In this document: piece by piece, positions 44,898 through 56,689 of the stretch
How the letters are laid out: every line of letters starts with the position of its first letter
How positions within the stretch are numbered: the first letter of the stretch is position 1
Notes under the pieces: model-generated
Seen by the model: the letters and a program-made list of their open reading frames with translations, nothing else
The model's database searches: none
Told to the model about the DNA's origin: nothing
NCBI GenBank assembly: GCA_009733575.1
Contig: ML769574.1
Coordinates: 1-64,000, forward strand
Direction of reading: 5' to 3'
DNA length: 64,000 nt
DNA from: Gymnopus androsaceus JB14
Lineage: Eukaryota; Basidiomycota; Agaricomycetes; Agaricales; Omphalotaceae
Program-made: the position numbers and the translations under genes

Positions 44898-47420
44898 TGA
44901 TGGACACGAGTCCAGATCCAGGTTGACCTGCATCCACCAGACAGGTACCTGCAACCTAAAAAGGGTGACCTGTGACCTGCCCCGGATCCATGGGAAACAG
45001 GTACCTGTATTTAGCTTAAATACAAATAATGTATTACAAGTAAAAAAAATATTATGTTGTGCAAAGTGTCCAGCAAGTGCAATGAAACATTTATTGTCAG
45101 TCTACAAGTGAATAAAGTGCCAGTTCTAGTATTCTTTCTATGTTACATTGAGCACTAATAGTTGTCTTGTATCACTAGTACTTAGTTATCAGTACTAATC
45201 CAGTATCAGCATACTAGCAATACTAATAACTAGTACCAGTACTGATATTCGTATCAATAAATTAATAGTAGAGTTACTATTATTATAATAAAACACCAGT
45301 TACATTAGTATTTAAGCACTAATTTACTAATGTCAATTCTAACAATAGCAATTCTATTCAGTATGTGCTAATATGAGTCCTAGTACTCAATAACTAAGGC
45401 ATTTAAGTCTAGCAAAATTTTCATGTACCGGATCCACAGGTACCTGCAGGTCATGAAAAAATCACTGAAGGCTGACCTGTGACCTGGGCCGGATCTATGG
45501 GAAATAGGTACCGGGATCTACAGGTATTTTACCTGTGGGTGGTTCCATGGGTAATGAGTTAGATTTGTGCTGGGTATGAAAACTAATCAAACAATAATTA
45601 CCCTAATTAGATCTAATCTAAAAGGTTTAATTTAATGCAAGGAAAGAGGTTGTCGAAGGTTCCCTCAACTACTAATTGATTCGAAGAGAAAAGCACTTGA
45701 CAGTGGCACAGACAGTGCAAGATGAACAAGGTTTATATTTGGAGGGAGGTTTTGAAAAGTCAACTAATGTACGACAACATGCTGAACTAATTGAGGGGAA
45801 GGCAAACACCAAAGTCCGGGTCAAGTATGCCAACTCAACAAACAACTTTGTGCATTTGCGGTGAAATACCCAAGCACGGGTCATATACGCCAACTCAACA
45901 AACAACTTAGCATATCTTGGGAGCCTTTACATCGCTGCACAATGATACTCCAACTCTCAGGGAATCCTGTGGGTTACCTGACAAGCTTATAAAACCACCG
46001 TGCAAGTCACTTGAGTAGGTGTTTTTAACACACTCAGTGAAGAGTGGGCAAGGGGTAGAATCTGTTGGTAAAGCTAGGTAACACTCCGAGAAGCTTCCTC
46101 CCTAAAACTAGACCAAGCCAACACTTGGGTCCAAGACCTTCCTAATCAGTAACGGGCTCGTCAAGGTGTGCATGTTAGGCTCCACCTGCAGTCCTAAGAC
46201 TGATGTGACCTCTCTTTGAGATGAAAACCAGGAATGCTTGACTTAATAGCCAGGAAGTAGAATGAATTGCCTCAGTATTATAGAGGTTACAAGAAGGCCA
46301 TCCGTTTCAAAGGTTGTAGAGGACAATGCAGATGCATCTGAGCGTGTACAAATCACTACAGGTCCTAAGATAGAACTGCATTTCAGGTATCAAGTCTAAC
46401 TTGTTATTCCAAGATAGAACAGCTACCCTTATATACTGAGCGAGATATAATAAAATAGGAAAATGAGAGAAACTGAGCGAGATAGGATGAAACAGAGTAA
46501 GTAAAATAGGAAAAGATAAATAATGTCCATATATCCATGTATACTATGGTTTTGCCTCGATGTTTCCCTGCCTTGTTTGTTTGTCTTCCTCAATTGGGTC
46601 GAGTTTTGGGATTTTTGGTCCAAATTGACTTGAGTCATTTGCCTTTTTACAAGGCTTGCCAGTTCCTTTAGCAGAACAGCCCTCGGAAGTATTTCTATGT
46701 TTTTCCTCACCAATGGGAGACTGGTTATTATCCCTAGTTCCGCACGGTCTTGAGTCTAGATGCATGGTAGCATATGGATCTCGGTAAAACGCTAAGGCTC
46801 GGATAGAAACGCTCCTTGGTCCTTCCGTGTTCTAGAAGTAGCTACAGCAAGTGGGTCATGTGGCCGTGTTGGATTGCCATGGCAATCTGCCTGGGCGCTT
46901 TCCAATGAGCGTCAACTTTGAGGGCACCCATTCTGGTACTTCCTCATCTCAGTCCACCTTGCTTTGTTTAATAAACTTGAGTGTCATGTAGACTCCTTGG
47001 TGAGCTAATCGCGGAAGCAATGCCTCGTTTAAGACTTTGATCCCTTGAGTATATCCTTTGATGACCTAGCCTAGTGTAACTGGTATGTGGGCTCTTTTAT
47101 CTGCCTTGGTCAGCAACTTGTTATCCAACAAGCTTGCCTCGCTACACCATACCATTCATAGGACTTTGATCAAGGCGCATTCACAAAGTTAAGTATGGTA
47201 CCATTGCGCGTACTGTTAATCTGCAACCTCTTGAGTAGAATAGGTCCTCAGTAGATTTTAACTATCAGCTTAGGCTCAATATAGTTCTCTTATTGACCGT
47301 GTTTTTGTTACAAACAGAACCTAGGATTATTGGTTCTGCGCAGTTCTAGCTTTGGCCAAAAAATTGGTGTATCATGGGTATACCTGCAGGTACCTGTTCC
47401 AGATCTGGACTCGTGTCTAT
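44898..47420. mobile_element. TIR element inserted in Plavaka, with a nested 1.8 kb repeat
   Basis: The left end TGATGGACACGAGTCCAGATC is matched by the inverted right end, GATCTGGACTCGTGTCTAT. CATTAG lies on both outer sides (44892-44897 and 47421-47426). Without the nested repeat at 45554-47373 the element is about 0.7 kb, non-coding, with repeated palindromic CAGGTACCTG and GACCTGTGACCTG motifs. Removing it with one CATTAG rejoins Plavaka coding text (VESPNVDLED). Confidence 0.75.
45554..47373. repeat. 1.8 kb non-coding repeat, CpG-poor copy
   Basis: This stretch aligns by eye along its full length with 62144-63910. It is flanked by ATGGGTA on both sides (45547-45553 and 47374-47380), suggesting it inserted into the TIR element. 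Ends resemble TG...CA, so a long solo LTR is possible, but no internal region or primer site is attached. Compared with the other copy, this one has TG or CA at many sites where the other has CG. Confidence 0.7.
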
Positions 47421-47426
47421 CATTAG

Positions 47427-49073
47427 GACTCCACATCATCACAGCTCATTCCTGTAGTCTGCTTGTATAAGAATTGATGTGTGAGGGCCAGAAGCTCTGG
47501 CTGCTGGACATGAGCTGCAAGAGGCTCCAGTGAGCGAGGATAGCCCAAAGCTGCCCAAGTGTTATTAGTAATGTTGAAGTCAGTGAGAGACAAGCAGTGT
47601 ACCTTGTTTCTTGGCTAGGTCAACCTTGGCAAGAAGACATTCTCCATCATCAGCACCCTCTTTGTCAACCTCTGCATCAAAAGGATCTGGTGGTGGTGGG
47701 GTTTTGAGTGGAGGCATCAATTTACGCTCAACAAGCATGGCATGCAGTGCAGCCAGTTTATCCAAACACTGGTTTGTAAGTAGCATCTGGCTGAGGGCAT
47801 TATATCAATTTGAGTGATGCCATGGTTTCTTGACAGCTGTGATATGTTGGGACTTGGTGATGGATGAACAAACTCCACTAGTAGCAGTAAAATCAAGAAT
47901 AAGGGCAGGGTAATGGGTGATTGAGTGCATTCAAGGGATAGAGAAATGTTCATGAATGCCAGTGGAGATGAAAATCTTGCGGTAGTGATGAAAAGAGTGA
48001 ATAGAAGCTTGGATCTCTGCTATTGTATTGGTTGCAAAGTCTTTCTGCCATACAAGATAGCAAAAATCCAAAAAAGAAGAAATGCAGTGGGACATTTTGT
48101 ATGGAATTTATTCCGAAACAGCAGGAAGAAAACCTATAGTCTAATCAGAATATGCATAAAAAGACAGAAAATGCTTGAATGTACTTTCATGAGGGTTTTG
48201 GAGTCATCTCCAGTCCACTGTTTGAAGTGGTGGCCATGCGGAAAGCATCTAAGCCTGGGAAAAGAAGGGACAACAGATATACTAGTTTATTGCTTCAGAT
48301 AAATGGTGGTCACAAAAAAAAGTAGTGTGAAGGAAGAGCACACCAGTGATCAACCTCATCCAGTATCTCCTTGGCCCATGCTTCTCCGTGTTCAAGAGTA
48401 AGATAAGAGACAACCCACTCGACAATCATATCCTTGAAGCAACCTTTAATGACTTGGTGTAACAGGTCCACCATTAAGATCTCATGAATTTTGGCCCTCG
48501 GAAAGTAGTGCGTAAATGGCTAAACTTCTATGAGTATCCAGATATACCAACTAATATTGGAGAACTCACAAGTACATCATCGTCAATGCCGTAGTTCTCC
48601 CAAAGCACACCAGGTTCACCCTGATAGTGATTGAAAAGGGTATTTACCCATTCTCAGGTGCAAGGCTCTCCAGTGCCATTGAGGTCAGAAAAATGAGCAG
48701 TACATCTAGAAGCAAAAATATAATCAGAATGGTATTCACACAATATAGTCAAACATCATATGTACTGGCAGCACCAGCCCTGTACAATACCTGCCAACAT
48801 AACCTGCTCAGGATAATCTGCAATGAATGCTGCGAGATCATATATGATATGCCAAAAGTATCCATTGGGGCATTGGTGAACAACTGGCGTGGTCATTGCA
48901 GGCCTGAGCAAACTGAGAATTGAAACAAGTGATGAATGGTAAAGCTGTTTCTTGAAGATGCAAAAATTGTTGTCATTGTTGTACTTTTGATCCACTAGTA
49001 GCAAGGAGAGGTTAGTAACATTAAAGGTAATACAAGCAAGTACACATACCCTTAGGGATTGCGAGAAACCCAA
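47427..49073 (-). pseudogene. Plavaka transposase, central part with introns
   Basis: On the minus strand the order is: FLAIPK next to the solo LTR at 49073, an intron, then LYHSSLVSILSLLRPAMTTP and AFIADYPEQVMLAGIVQGWC (48940-48760), LWENYGIDDDVLPFTHYFPR and LLHQVIKGCFKDMIVEWVVS (48610-48400), then CFPHGHHFKQWTGDDSKTLM (near 48240), a histidine-rich block with YREIFISTG (about 47950), and LLTNQCLDKLAALHAMLVER (47786-47720). These are the Plavaka blocks in their usual order. Short GT-AG introns and several stops separate them. It ends at the TIR element at 47426. Confidence 0.78.
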
Positions 49074-49684
49074 TGTTACGACCATGCCAGCTACGGCCGG
49101 TACACTTACCGAGACGACCGAGATCCCTCTGTACTTATATCGGATATTTTCTTCTAAGTGACCGAGCCGCTCGGGCCGGTCACCTCGGTCCCTTTCGGCC
49201 CGTTTCTTATTGTTCCCCATTCATTCTCATGTTTAACAATTACTCTAACCGAAAGACAATTACTTATTATTCTCCTTCCCGGCCGACCTATATTGTACGG
49301 GAAGCTATTATCTTTATTTTAACAATAAGGACTACCGTATATAAGCCGACTCATCTTGTATAGTAGTCTTTAGTTTAAATATCGACTTGGATTAACCCTA
49401 TACTCAACTCAACGCCTTCCGGCCTTGATCCTTTACTCACCGACGACCTTCGGCATCGTCAAGTCCATCTCGGACATTCTTATCGACGACCTTCGGTGTC
49501 GTCGCTTCCATTCCCTTCAGGACCATTCGGCGTAGTGAGGGCCCGTCCTAATAGACGGTCCGCGGTCCGCTTCCTTCTCATGTCTCCGGTCGGCAACTAC
49601 TTCGGTTGCTTCGGTTTATACTTCGGTCCGACCCGGCTTGACTTCTTTCAGGCCCGGTTCCCCTCCGGTAGCACGGTCCTAACA
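49074..49684 (+). mobile_element. Solo LTR of a Gypsy element
   Basis: This 611-bp segment starts TGTTACGACC and ends GGTCCTAACA, with the 5-bp duplication CCCAA on both sides (49069-49073 and 49685-49689). It is much richer in CG and CCGGT-type motifs than its surroundings and has TATATAAG near 49338 as a possible TATA box. No internal retroelement sequence is attached, so it is the product of LTR-LTR recombination. It interrupts Plavaka coding sequence exactly between VIPIG and FLAIPK. Confidence 0.88.
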
Positions 49685-50206
49685 CCCAATAGGAATAACA
49701 CCATTCCTATGACCTCAATGTGCCAAATTGTGGAGGTTACCAATGGAGAGATAAAGTGGGTGGTACTCAACATGACCCGTTGCAACAGAGACAGTGGTCT
49801 TATTGGCACCAAGAATGATTGGACAATACAATGCACTAGTGACATTTTCACCTCCTGTCTCTGGATCTTTGTAAATCTGAGTCTAAAAAAAATTAATCAG
49901 ATCGCATCCATTCCAATGTGAAAATAGGGTGCTGCATCAAAATCTTTCACAAAGTTGGGATTGGAGAGCATATTTGCAATGACAGTGTTGGGATTGCGAT
50001 ACCAAACCTGATAAGATGTTTTCCGCCATTCAGGAGCATTGGCTGGAAGGTTTTCCTCAATCTCTGTCTGGAAACACTGCCAAGGTGCACTTCCATCTTG
50101 AATGCTGTCAATCATTTTCAAGAGGTCACCATGAGCCCCAAAGGGCCCCAAATCACCACTAAAACGCCGCTGCACATCTAGACACCAGAGATCAAGTAGC
50201 TCATCA
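49685..50206 (-). pseudogene. Plavaka transposase, second N-terminal part
   Basis: From 50206 down, the minus strand encodes LLDLWCLDVQRRFSGDLG, HGDLLKMIDSIQDGSAPWQC, YQVWYRNPNTVIANMLSNPN and FDAAPYFHIGMDAI. A short intron (to TTTTTTTTAG near 49885) follows, then TQIYKDPETGGENVTSALYC, ILGANKTTVSVATGHVEYHP and LYLSIGNLHNLAH, and a TGA where the family usually has arginine. The rest, GHRNGVIPIG, ends at the solo LTR. This matches the Plavaka N-terminal core very well. The TGA is best explained as a C-to-T change in a CGA codon. Confidence 0.82.
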
Positions 50207-50868
50207 TAGAGATGGCACGAATAGCGAATATTCATGAGTATTCATGAATATTTAGCCATTCGTTACTCGCGAATAATGAGTCACGAGTGACGAATATATT
50301 CGTTACACGAGTACTTACTCGAGTATAAATAGCCACTTTGATGTCACAAATATTCGTGGTACTTTATTCATGAATATTCGCGAATATTCGCCAATATCAC
50401 GTGCTCGTTAGCACGAGCATGTGAGGTATTCATTACTTAAGCAAAAATTCAATATATAACTTAATTCGGCTATGTTTGAATATGTATATAATGTTATTGA
50501 CATGTAACTGTAATAAAATCTGTGTGGCTTAGTGGTTATGGGCGCCGACTCTGGATTAAGGTCAGGCCTTCCTGTGATAGCTGACCAGCAGAGTTCAATT
50601 CTCAGTACCGCCACAATTTTGTGTCATGTAATAGTACTCGGAAATGTATACAGACTGTATTTATATTATTATTAAACACTAATATAGTACTTCAACATTA
50701 TTACTTACATGTTCGAGCCTATATTTACTTTATTTGTAATGTTGTTAATTAATCACAAGTATACTCGAGTATTTGTCCTAAAATACTCGTTATTCACGAA
50801 TATCTATTCGCGAATATATGTCTGTACAAATATTCGAGTATATACTCGAGTATAAATAGTGGATTTGC
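50207..50868. mobile_element. 662-bp insertion with 7-bp duplication, hAT-like left end
   Basis: CTCATCA flanks both ends (50200-50206 and 50869-50875); removing the insertion with one copy restores NIDELLDLWC in the Plavaka frame. The left end TAGAGATGGCACGAATAG resembles hAT-type MITEs. The right end is not its clear inverse, so it may be truncated. Both outer regions contain inverted CGAATATTCG and ACTCGAGTATAAATAG motifs, and the centre contains a tRNA-like sequence. Confidence 0.7.
50523..50615 (+). ncRNA. tRNA-like sequence, probably SINE-derived
   Basis: TGTGGC at the start can pair with GCCACA at the end (50610-50615). TGGCTTAGTGG (50525-50535) resembles an A box and GAGTTCAATTCT (50591-50602) a B box. 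The length of 93 bases would fit a long variable arm, but the anticodon stem does not pair convincingly. I therefore do not call a functional tRNA gene. Confidence 0.35.
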
Positions 50869-51153
50869 CTCATCAATGTTTGGCTGAGACATTTCGACTT
50901 TTTTGAATACTAGATCTGCAAGTCTATAGGCTATTTCATCTTGAAATGGAGCCCATGGGTTTTCCACTTCAGGAAGGGGTTCTGGCGGAGCACCAGGAGG
51001 CAGAACATTGCCATCCTTATCACATTTTTCTCCTGTAAAATAAATTTGAGCTTTTTTGGTCTCAATAAGGTATTCTTACCTGTCAAGAATGGATGAAAAT
51101 TAAATCTGTCCATAGGATGACTTGGACTTGGCGGTGATGGTGGAGGACTGGAT
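50869..51153 (-). pseudogene. Plavaka transposase, N-terminal part
   Basis: The minus strand reads PPSPPSPSHPMDRFNFHPFL from the palindrome edge, then, after an intron or frame change near 51030-51080, EKCDKDGNVLPPGAPPEPLP, ENPWAPFQDEIAYRLADLVF and KKVEMSQPNIDE, where the next insertion begins. CDxxGNxLPPGxPP and ADLxxxKxxMS are typical of the start of Plavaka proteins. Confidence 0.75.
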
Positions 51154-52305
51154 CACTCTGCAGAATTGAATAAATGGAGGCTGGAATTATTTTAGGAAAA
51201 TAGTTTGTAAATAATAAAGTTTTCCGCCACAAATTTCCATTGAAAAACAATGAAAATGCCACCTGAAAATAAATAGAAAATGACCATCTTTTCCATGGTC
51301 TTTTCCATGTGTAAAAGGTCTTGTAAGCTTTGTTCTTTCCCAATTGGAATCTTTGTTTTATTCCACCGTCAACATGTGTACCCAGTTACTGCCCTGCACC
51401 AATGGCACCAGATATTAGTCAGCAGAGCTGCAGGAAGAGCTTTGTCATCATTATGAGTGCTTAACTTCTTCTCAGCATGCTTGGGCTTAGTTCTGGGGCA
51501 GCACAGTGGCAGTATTTACTCTTTAATGTGTGCAAAAAATAAATTACAATATTCTATTTATGTCTGTGTCTTTCCAAAGTGCCATGTAGTTTTGAGTAGT
51601 GCACTTTTATACATTTTTCTAGAATAATTAAGTGAAATTCCCCTTTGGAAAGGGAAACAGGGATTAATAGCATGTTCTCATGGTAATCATTCAGCTGAAA
51701 TGGCTCTCAGAATCTCAGGGCTCTATGCCTAAGTTTACTCAAAGGTAGAAGAATAAGTATATGGTCCATAATCAGCTTGAATGTACCATATCTGAGGCTA
51801 GGGTACAGTTTTGGCAACCCATTAGCAACTTTAATTTGGCTTGGGCAAAGCTGATTTTGAGTGCTTACAACTGTCACAGGCAATATGTGATACTTATAAA
51901 ATGGCTCTCAGAGAACCAGGGATCTGTTTGTAAGATAAAACAAGGGAGAATATCATTTATCTGCTTCTGAGTGCATTGAGAAGATGAAGTTATGCACTCT
52001 AAATGATGACAAAGCTTGTCCTGTTGCTCTGCTGACTAATATCTGATACCATCAGTTCAGGGCAGTAACTGGCAGTAACTGAGTACCATGTGTTGATTGC
52101 GGAATAAAACAAAGATTTCAATTGGAAAGAAGAAGGTTACAAGACCTTTACACATGAAAAAGACCATGAAAAGATGGTCTTTTTTTTAATTATTTTTCAG
52201 GCAGGATTTTCATTCTTTTTCAATGGAAATTTACAGCGGAATATTTTATTATTTACTATTTTCCTAAGATAATTCCAGTCTCAATTTACTCAATCCTGTG
52301 GAGTG
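51154..52305. mobile_element. 1.15 kb palindromic element with CACTC ends
   Basis: The left end CACTCTGCAGAATTGAATAA and the inverse of the right end, CACTCCACAGGATTGAGTAA, start inverted repeats of roughly 270-400 bp. The arms share TGGAATTAT, the CATTGAAAAA region, AAAAGACCATG, and the CAGTTACTGCCCTG and ATTAGTCAGCAGAGC blocks. GAT lies on both outer sides. A 3-bp duplication and CACT ends fit the CACTA superfamily. The centre has no open frame of note. It lies in the proline-rich N-terminal coding part of the Plavaka gene. Confidence 0.7.
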
Positions 52306-52394
52306 GATTGATAACTTGGTGGTGATGGTGGATCATCAAAATTATTGCCCAATAGATGGGGATGGTGAAAAATTAGAGGCCTGTGATGGCCCAT
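52306..52394 (-). pseudogene. Plavaka gene, most upstream recognisable coding
   Basis: From an ATG at 52394 the minus strand reads MGHHRPLIFHHPHLLGNNFD and then DPPSPPSYQ up to the palindromic element. The proline/serine-rich end continues naturally into PPSPPSPSHP on the other side. I take this as the N-terminal segment of the same transposase gene. Whether this ATG is the true start is uncertain. Confidence 0.45.
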
Positions 52395-55300
52395 GATCTG
52401 TAGAAGTCCAAAGAACTGCCATTTTGATGTACTCTTGACTTGATATGTTTGTTAAGATGACCTTGTAGCGTGAATGTCCAAGTACATTGCTGATACGGAC
52501 ATGAAATTCAATGAGGCATAAGACATAGATAGAAGCCAGTGCTTGTGCTTGCTGGACTGGAGGGAAAAATCCAATCTGGGTTGAACTTTGGCTTACGAAA
52601 TTTTTTTTTCAGACTGTCCAGTTTGCATCACAGCCTCCCAAAAAAACCTCTTGCATTTTCCTACAACAATCTACAAAAAAATGTCCAAAAATGACTACTT
52701 GCGGAAAGAGAGTCATTCTCGACCCAAGTCTTTTACCTCACACATCAAGGAACAAAAAACCACCAGAGACAAAAAGCTTTAAAAGCTCAGGTTGCCAAGG
52801 ATGCTGCTGAATCGGAGCAGAAAAGCAAGGCACTTCATGCCACACATGACATTGCTTGAGTTGAGGATGAACAATCCTTGGAACCAGTCAAATGTCAGTC
52901 ATTGCATCCAGATCTCAATCTTAAAAAAAACTACCTCTTTCAGCACCAAAAGCTCCCCAAACCTCCACCAGAGCAGAGAAAGTCCACTGGTCTTACAATG
53001 AAGCCCTGAGCCTGAACCAATTGCCTCCACCACCACAACGAGCACCAAATCCAAAGCCTAAATGTAAACCCCATACTAGTGGTTGGTCCAGTTAATTTTC
53101 CATTCAGAACAACAGAAATCCTTGCATCTAATACTTCAAGGTTATGATCAAGAATCTGCCGATACTGAAAGCCCTGAAGTGGAGTAAGTGAGCTAAGTTT
53201 TTTTTTTTGCCTTCAACACAATAAATTCACTGACCATTGAGATACCTAGGTACTGAAGATGGGGCTGCAACAAAATTGCAGCTCCTGAGGATTGGAGTCT
53301 GCGGAGAATGGAGGTAGTGAGGATGATCTCATGACTTATCACTCGTGTTGGCCGCTGATGGCGTTCCTGGCGGGTGGAGTGCTGACGACTTCTGGATCCA
53401 ACTAACAGTGTCGTCGCAGTTGTGGGCGAAATGGACAGTGTGTGATGCTGAAATGATCAGTCTCGTGAAGCTGCCTTCAGGATAGACCCCGCATAGAATC
53501 TGGAGTGGTGCAGTTATTGGACTGGTGGCCGTCTGACTCCAAGTCGACCTTTGGGTTATGAAGCCAGCATTGGAGGAGGGAAAACCGTCTCGCGAGTGCG
53601 ACAAGGCTCTGAAGAGCCAAAAAACCGAGAAAAGCAAGCTACTGCGGAGACAAAAAAAGTGAGAAGCGAGTTCATTTTTTTTACCCGATAAGTTACTGCG
53701 GACGGATGTACCAGATTCAAAACGATGTCGTGTGTGGCATGGCATCACCGCTGGCAACCATGACGACCAATGTTGTTGTTCCAGCATTGACCAATAGTGA
53801 GAAGTGGACGCATGCTGTACGAAAGCAAACATGTGAGTGGTAAGCCAATTCTGATTGTACGAACTAACAAGAGATGACACTTACAGAGTAATAAACGAGG
53901 CAAAGGGACCTGATCTTGGTGGCCTCCGTGCTGCTTCAGGAGATTGCCTTAAAAAGCGGAGACTCACACTGGCTAACACTTCAAACGATCCTGCTCAATT
54001 GCATGTCTTTGAGTGTGCATGGCAAGTTGTGGCATGAACATGAGCCTGTGGGGAGTGGTCAGCGCGATGCAGATCCACAGAGTGCAAATGTTGACAATGA
54101 AAAGACCGCGGCGGTCGGTGAAACAGCTGCTCATCGAAGCACAAGCGGGAGGGAGCAAAGAGCGCTCTAGCTGTTGCCAGCCAAAAAGGTGAGTGCCATA
54201 GCCTGTTGGATGTTGACCTGTGGTGGAGATGAATGGGTGTAGCCTGGTAGAGATCCCAAGTGTGCGCCTTGGTTCCCACGTAACGTTGATGTGATTGTAG
54301 GCCCAAAGAGGCGGTGTGGAACGGTAAATGTTCAAAAATTTAGAAGACCAACCGTTCCGTATCTGCCACAACTGCTGACCACCTGTGCAAATGGACACAA
54401 GATTTATGGACCCTATTCCTTGACGCTTTGTGGCGCGTCAGAGCCTTCAGTTTGGAAATGAGCAATAATCTGTGAAGTTGGAAGGCTTTAATCCAACGTG
54501 ACTTGGACGGTCAACTGTTGTTTTCTCTCTGTGGATTGATTGCAGGGACGATCTGCTATTGCTGGCTGTTGGTGAGTCCATGTATACTATTTTTTTGCTG
54601 CGATTTTTTATATTCAAGTGGGTCATACCCATAAGTTCGGACATATTAAAGCATGATTAGGCAATAAGGCTCTTGAGAATTGGTTCGGCAAACCGTGGAT
54701 ACAAGCTCAATTGATGAAGGTTGGCAAGACCCAGCAAGCTGAACGTATAGAAGGGGGAAAGGGCGAGTCTCAACAGACAACCAAAGACGGGTTTTGAGAG
54801 AGGACCCTTGGGCAGACACATTGGCTCGATACTACAACCCTCGCAAAAGTGTCAGTGACCTCAAAGTGGATGACAATTTTTGAGGCGGCACAGAGCAATT
54901 CAGTCAATGTCACAATTTGAGAAGCGGCAGCCGTGTCAGATCAGTACATGGATGGCCAGGATGATAAGAAAAGGAAGACAAACTTGTTATGTGGGAGTAA
55001 ATGGTGTGTCATCCGTGCTCGTTTCCCTTTCACTTATGTACCTGCACTATAATTTATTGTAGGTTGGAATACTACTCGCTTTGACTACATGGGTTTCGTA
55101 GTTTTCATATGCATTGGTAGACTTGGATCTAGTGTAGTTTGAGTTTACTGTTTGTTCCAACCTGTGGTTTTTATGCAAAATGCATTCGTCTCACGAATTT
55201 TTGTGTGATGTCTCAAGCTACTAGTACGGTGGGGGACAACAATGATGGTCATGTACCTATGGATTACTAGAATTAATGTATAAATTGAGTGTAAGAATAG

Positions 55301-56636
55301 ATAGGAGTTATACATTGGAGGTATAGAAACGTTGGTTTATGGGTGTATGGAGTTTATGCATTCCGTCTGATGGTTGATCCAATTCCCCCATCGTGTAATG
55401 GAAGAATGTATAGACAGTATGGTCACCAATACTTCTCTGGATACATTTGCCAACTTGCTGAGTGCGATCATAAAAGTGCCACAAAATTTGGATTGGAAGT
55501 TTTCTTTTCAACCCAAAACTGGTCAGTGATACCCTAGAGTGGGCAACCAGAGTGTCTAGGGAGTCTTCCAGTGTCGAACAAATGCTGCAAGGCTTCAACC
55601 GCGCCGTGGTATGCTGCGCAACCCAAAAAATCACAGCTAAAGCCAGTGGTTATATCCGTTTGGTCTCATCGAGAACGCAACTAGGGTAACAGTAATGTCC
55701 GCCTTATGGCGATGACAATCCCCGAACTCGAAGTACTAGAGTTATATCCTAAATAGGTGGGTAGCGAGCAGTGAGGTCCACACAGGACTTAAGTAGTACG
55801 ATCACAGCAGATCACATGGGGGGACAAACGGTGGTATTTAGCAGGTTATAGTAGCCTAAGGCTTATAAACGAGTCCTAGCAGCAAATTGATATATGGGGC
55901 AGTGGCCACTGTGGAATACTTGTGGCTACTGTTCATACGGTGAAGTGGGTACTACGAGGAGTTAACGTGGATACGGTGAGAGACTGATGTGGAGTCTGTG
56001 AGCAATAACAGTGGAGGTAGGCAGGGATGGTGATACAACAAGTGAGGACTATGAGGAAAGTGTTCCCATGTATGTTCGATAAGATATATTACTTTTGATA
56101 TTCAACACCAAGTACAACACAATAATTCCAAAGTAGAAAAAAAGCACATTAATTGAAGTTATTGTACACAAAGCAAGTACTAACAACAACCGCCAGCTAA
56201 AAGCTCAGCAAGAAGATCCTGCAGTTATCAAAAATTAGTGAACAGCCAAATGTATGCCATGGCAGAAGACAGACCTAAGCGGTTTTAATGGGTAGTAGAA
56301 ACATGAGCAGCTGAGCCCACACCATCATCAAAGTCGCCAGAGAGGAGAAGTCTGAGTAAGAAAGTGTTTACAAAACCAGGGGCTAGCGTAAAACCAAGGG
56401 TGTAGTACGTACAGTGTCAAACCCCATTTGTGCAGCATTAGCAAAAGGAACAAAACGCTACTCGTGATGTCCGTGATCAATTAGAGCAGATAGGGCACTG
56501 CTAACGCCGAAACACTCGCAAGAGCCCTCGCAGAAGAAGCTCAGTATAGTTACTTGGGGGGCATTTTCATAAAAGCATAGGAAGTCTCTTTGAAAGCATA
56601 ACGACAAGGCAGCTGCGTTAAATTCTTAGCAGCGCA
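52395..56636. other. 4.2 kb without a recognisable gene
   Basis: Several frames of 60 to 180 codons exist, but none has recognisable motifs, sensible composition or exon structure. Base composition changes along the stretch: AT-rich to about 53250, more GC-rich at 53320-54300, then mixed. It probably holds decayed transposon sequence. It ends at the assembly gap. Confidence 0.45.
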
Positions 56637-56661
56637 NNNNNNNNNNNNNNNNNNNNNNNNN
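56637..56661. other. Assembly gap of 25 N
   Basis: Twenty-five N characters. The true distance across the gap is unknown, and the sequence after it differs in quality. Confidence 1.
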
Positions 56662-56689
56662 GCCACTCCTGAACCGCGGGGCCACATTA

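Noticed and set aside
48756..49363. ORFs spanning the solo LTR edge
   Set aside because: They join Plavaka antisense frames with LTR sequence and cross an insertion boundary; they are chance frames.
50523..50615. Functional tRNA gene with long variable arm
   Set aside because: The terminal pairing and boxes are present but the anticodon stem does not pair; it lies inside a mobile insertion.
53329..53880. 183-codon minus-strand ORF as a gene
   Set aside because: No recognisable motif, composition rich in S, H, W and F typical of a shadow frame, and no exon context.
55300..56636. LTR or other element before the gap
   Set aside because: Composition looked unusual, but no paired ends, duplication or coding text could be found.
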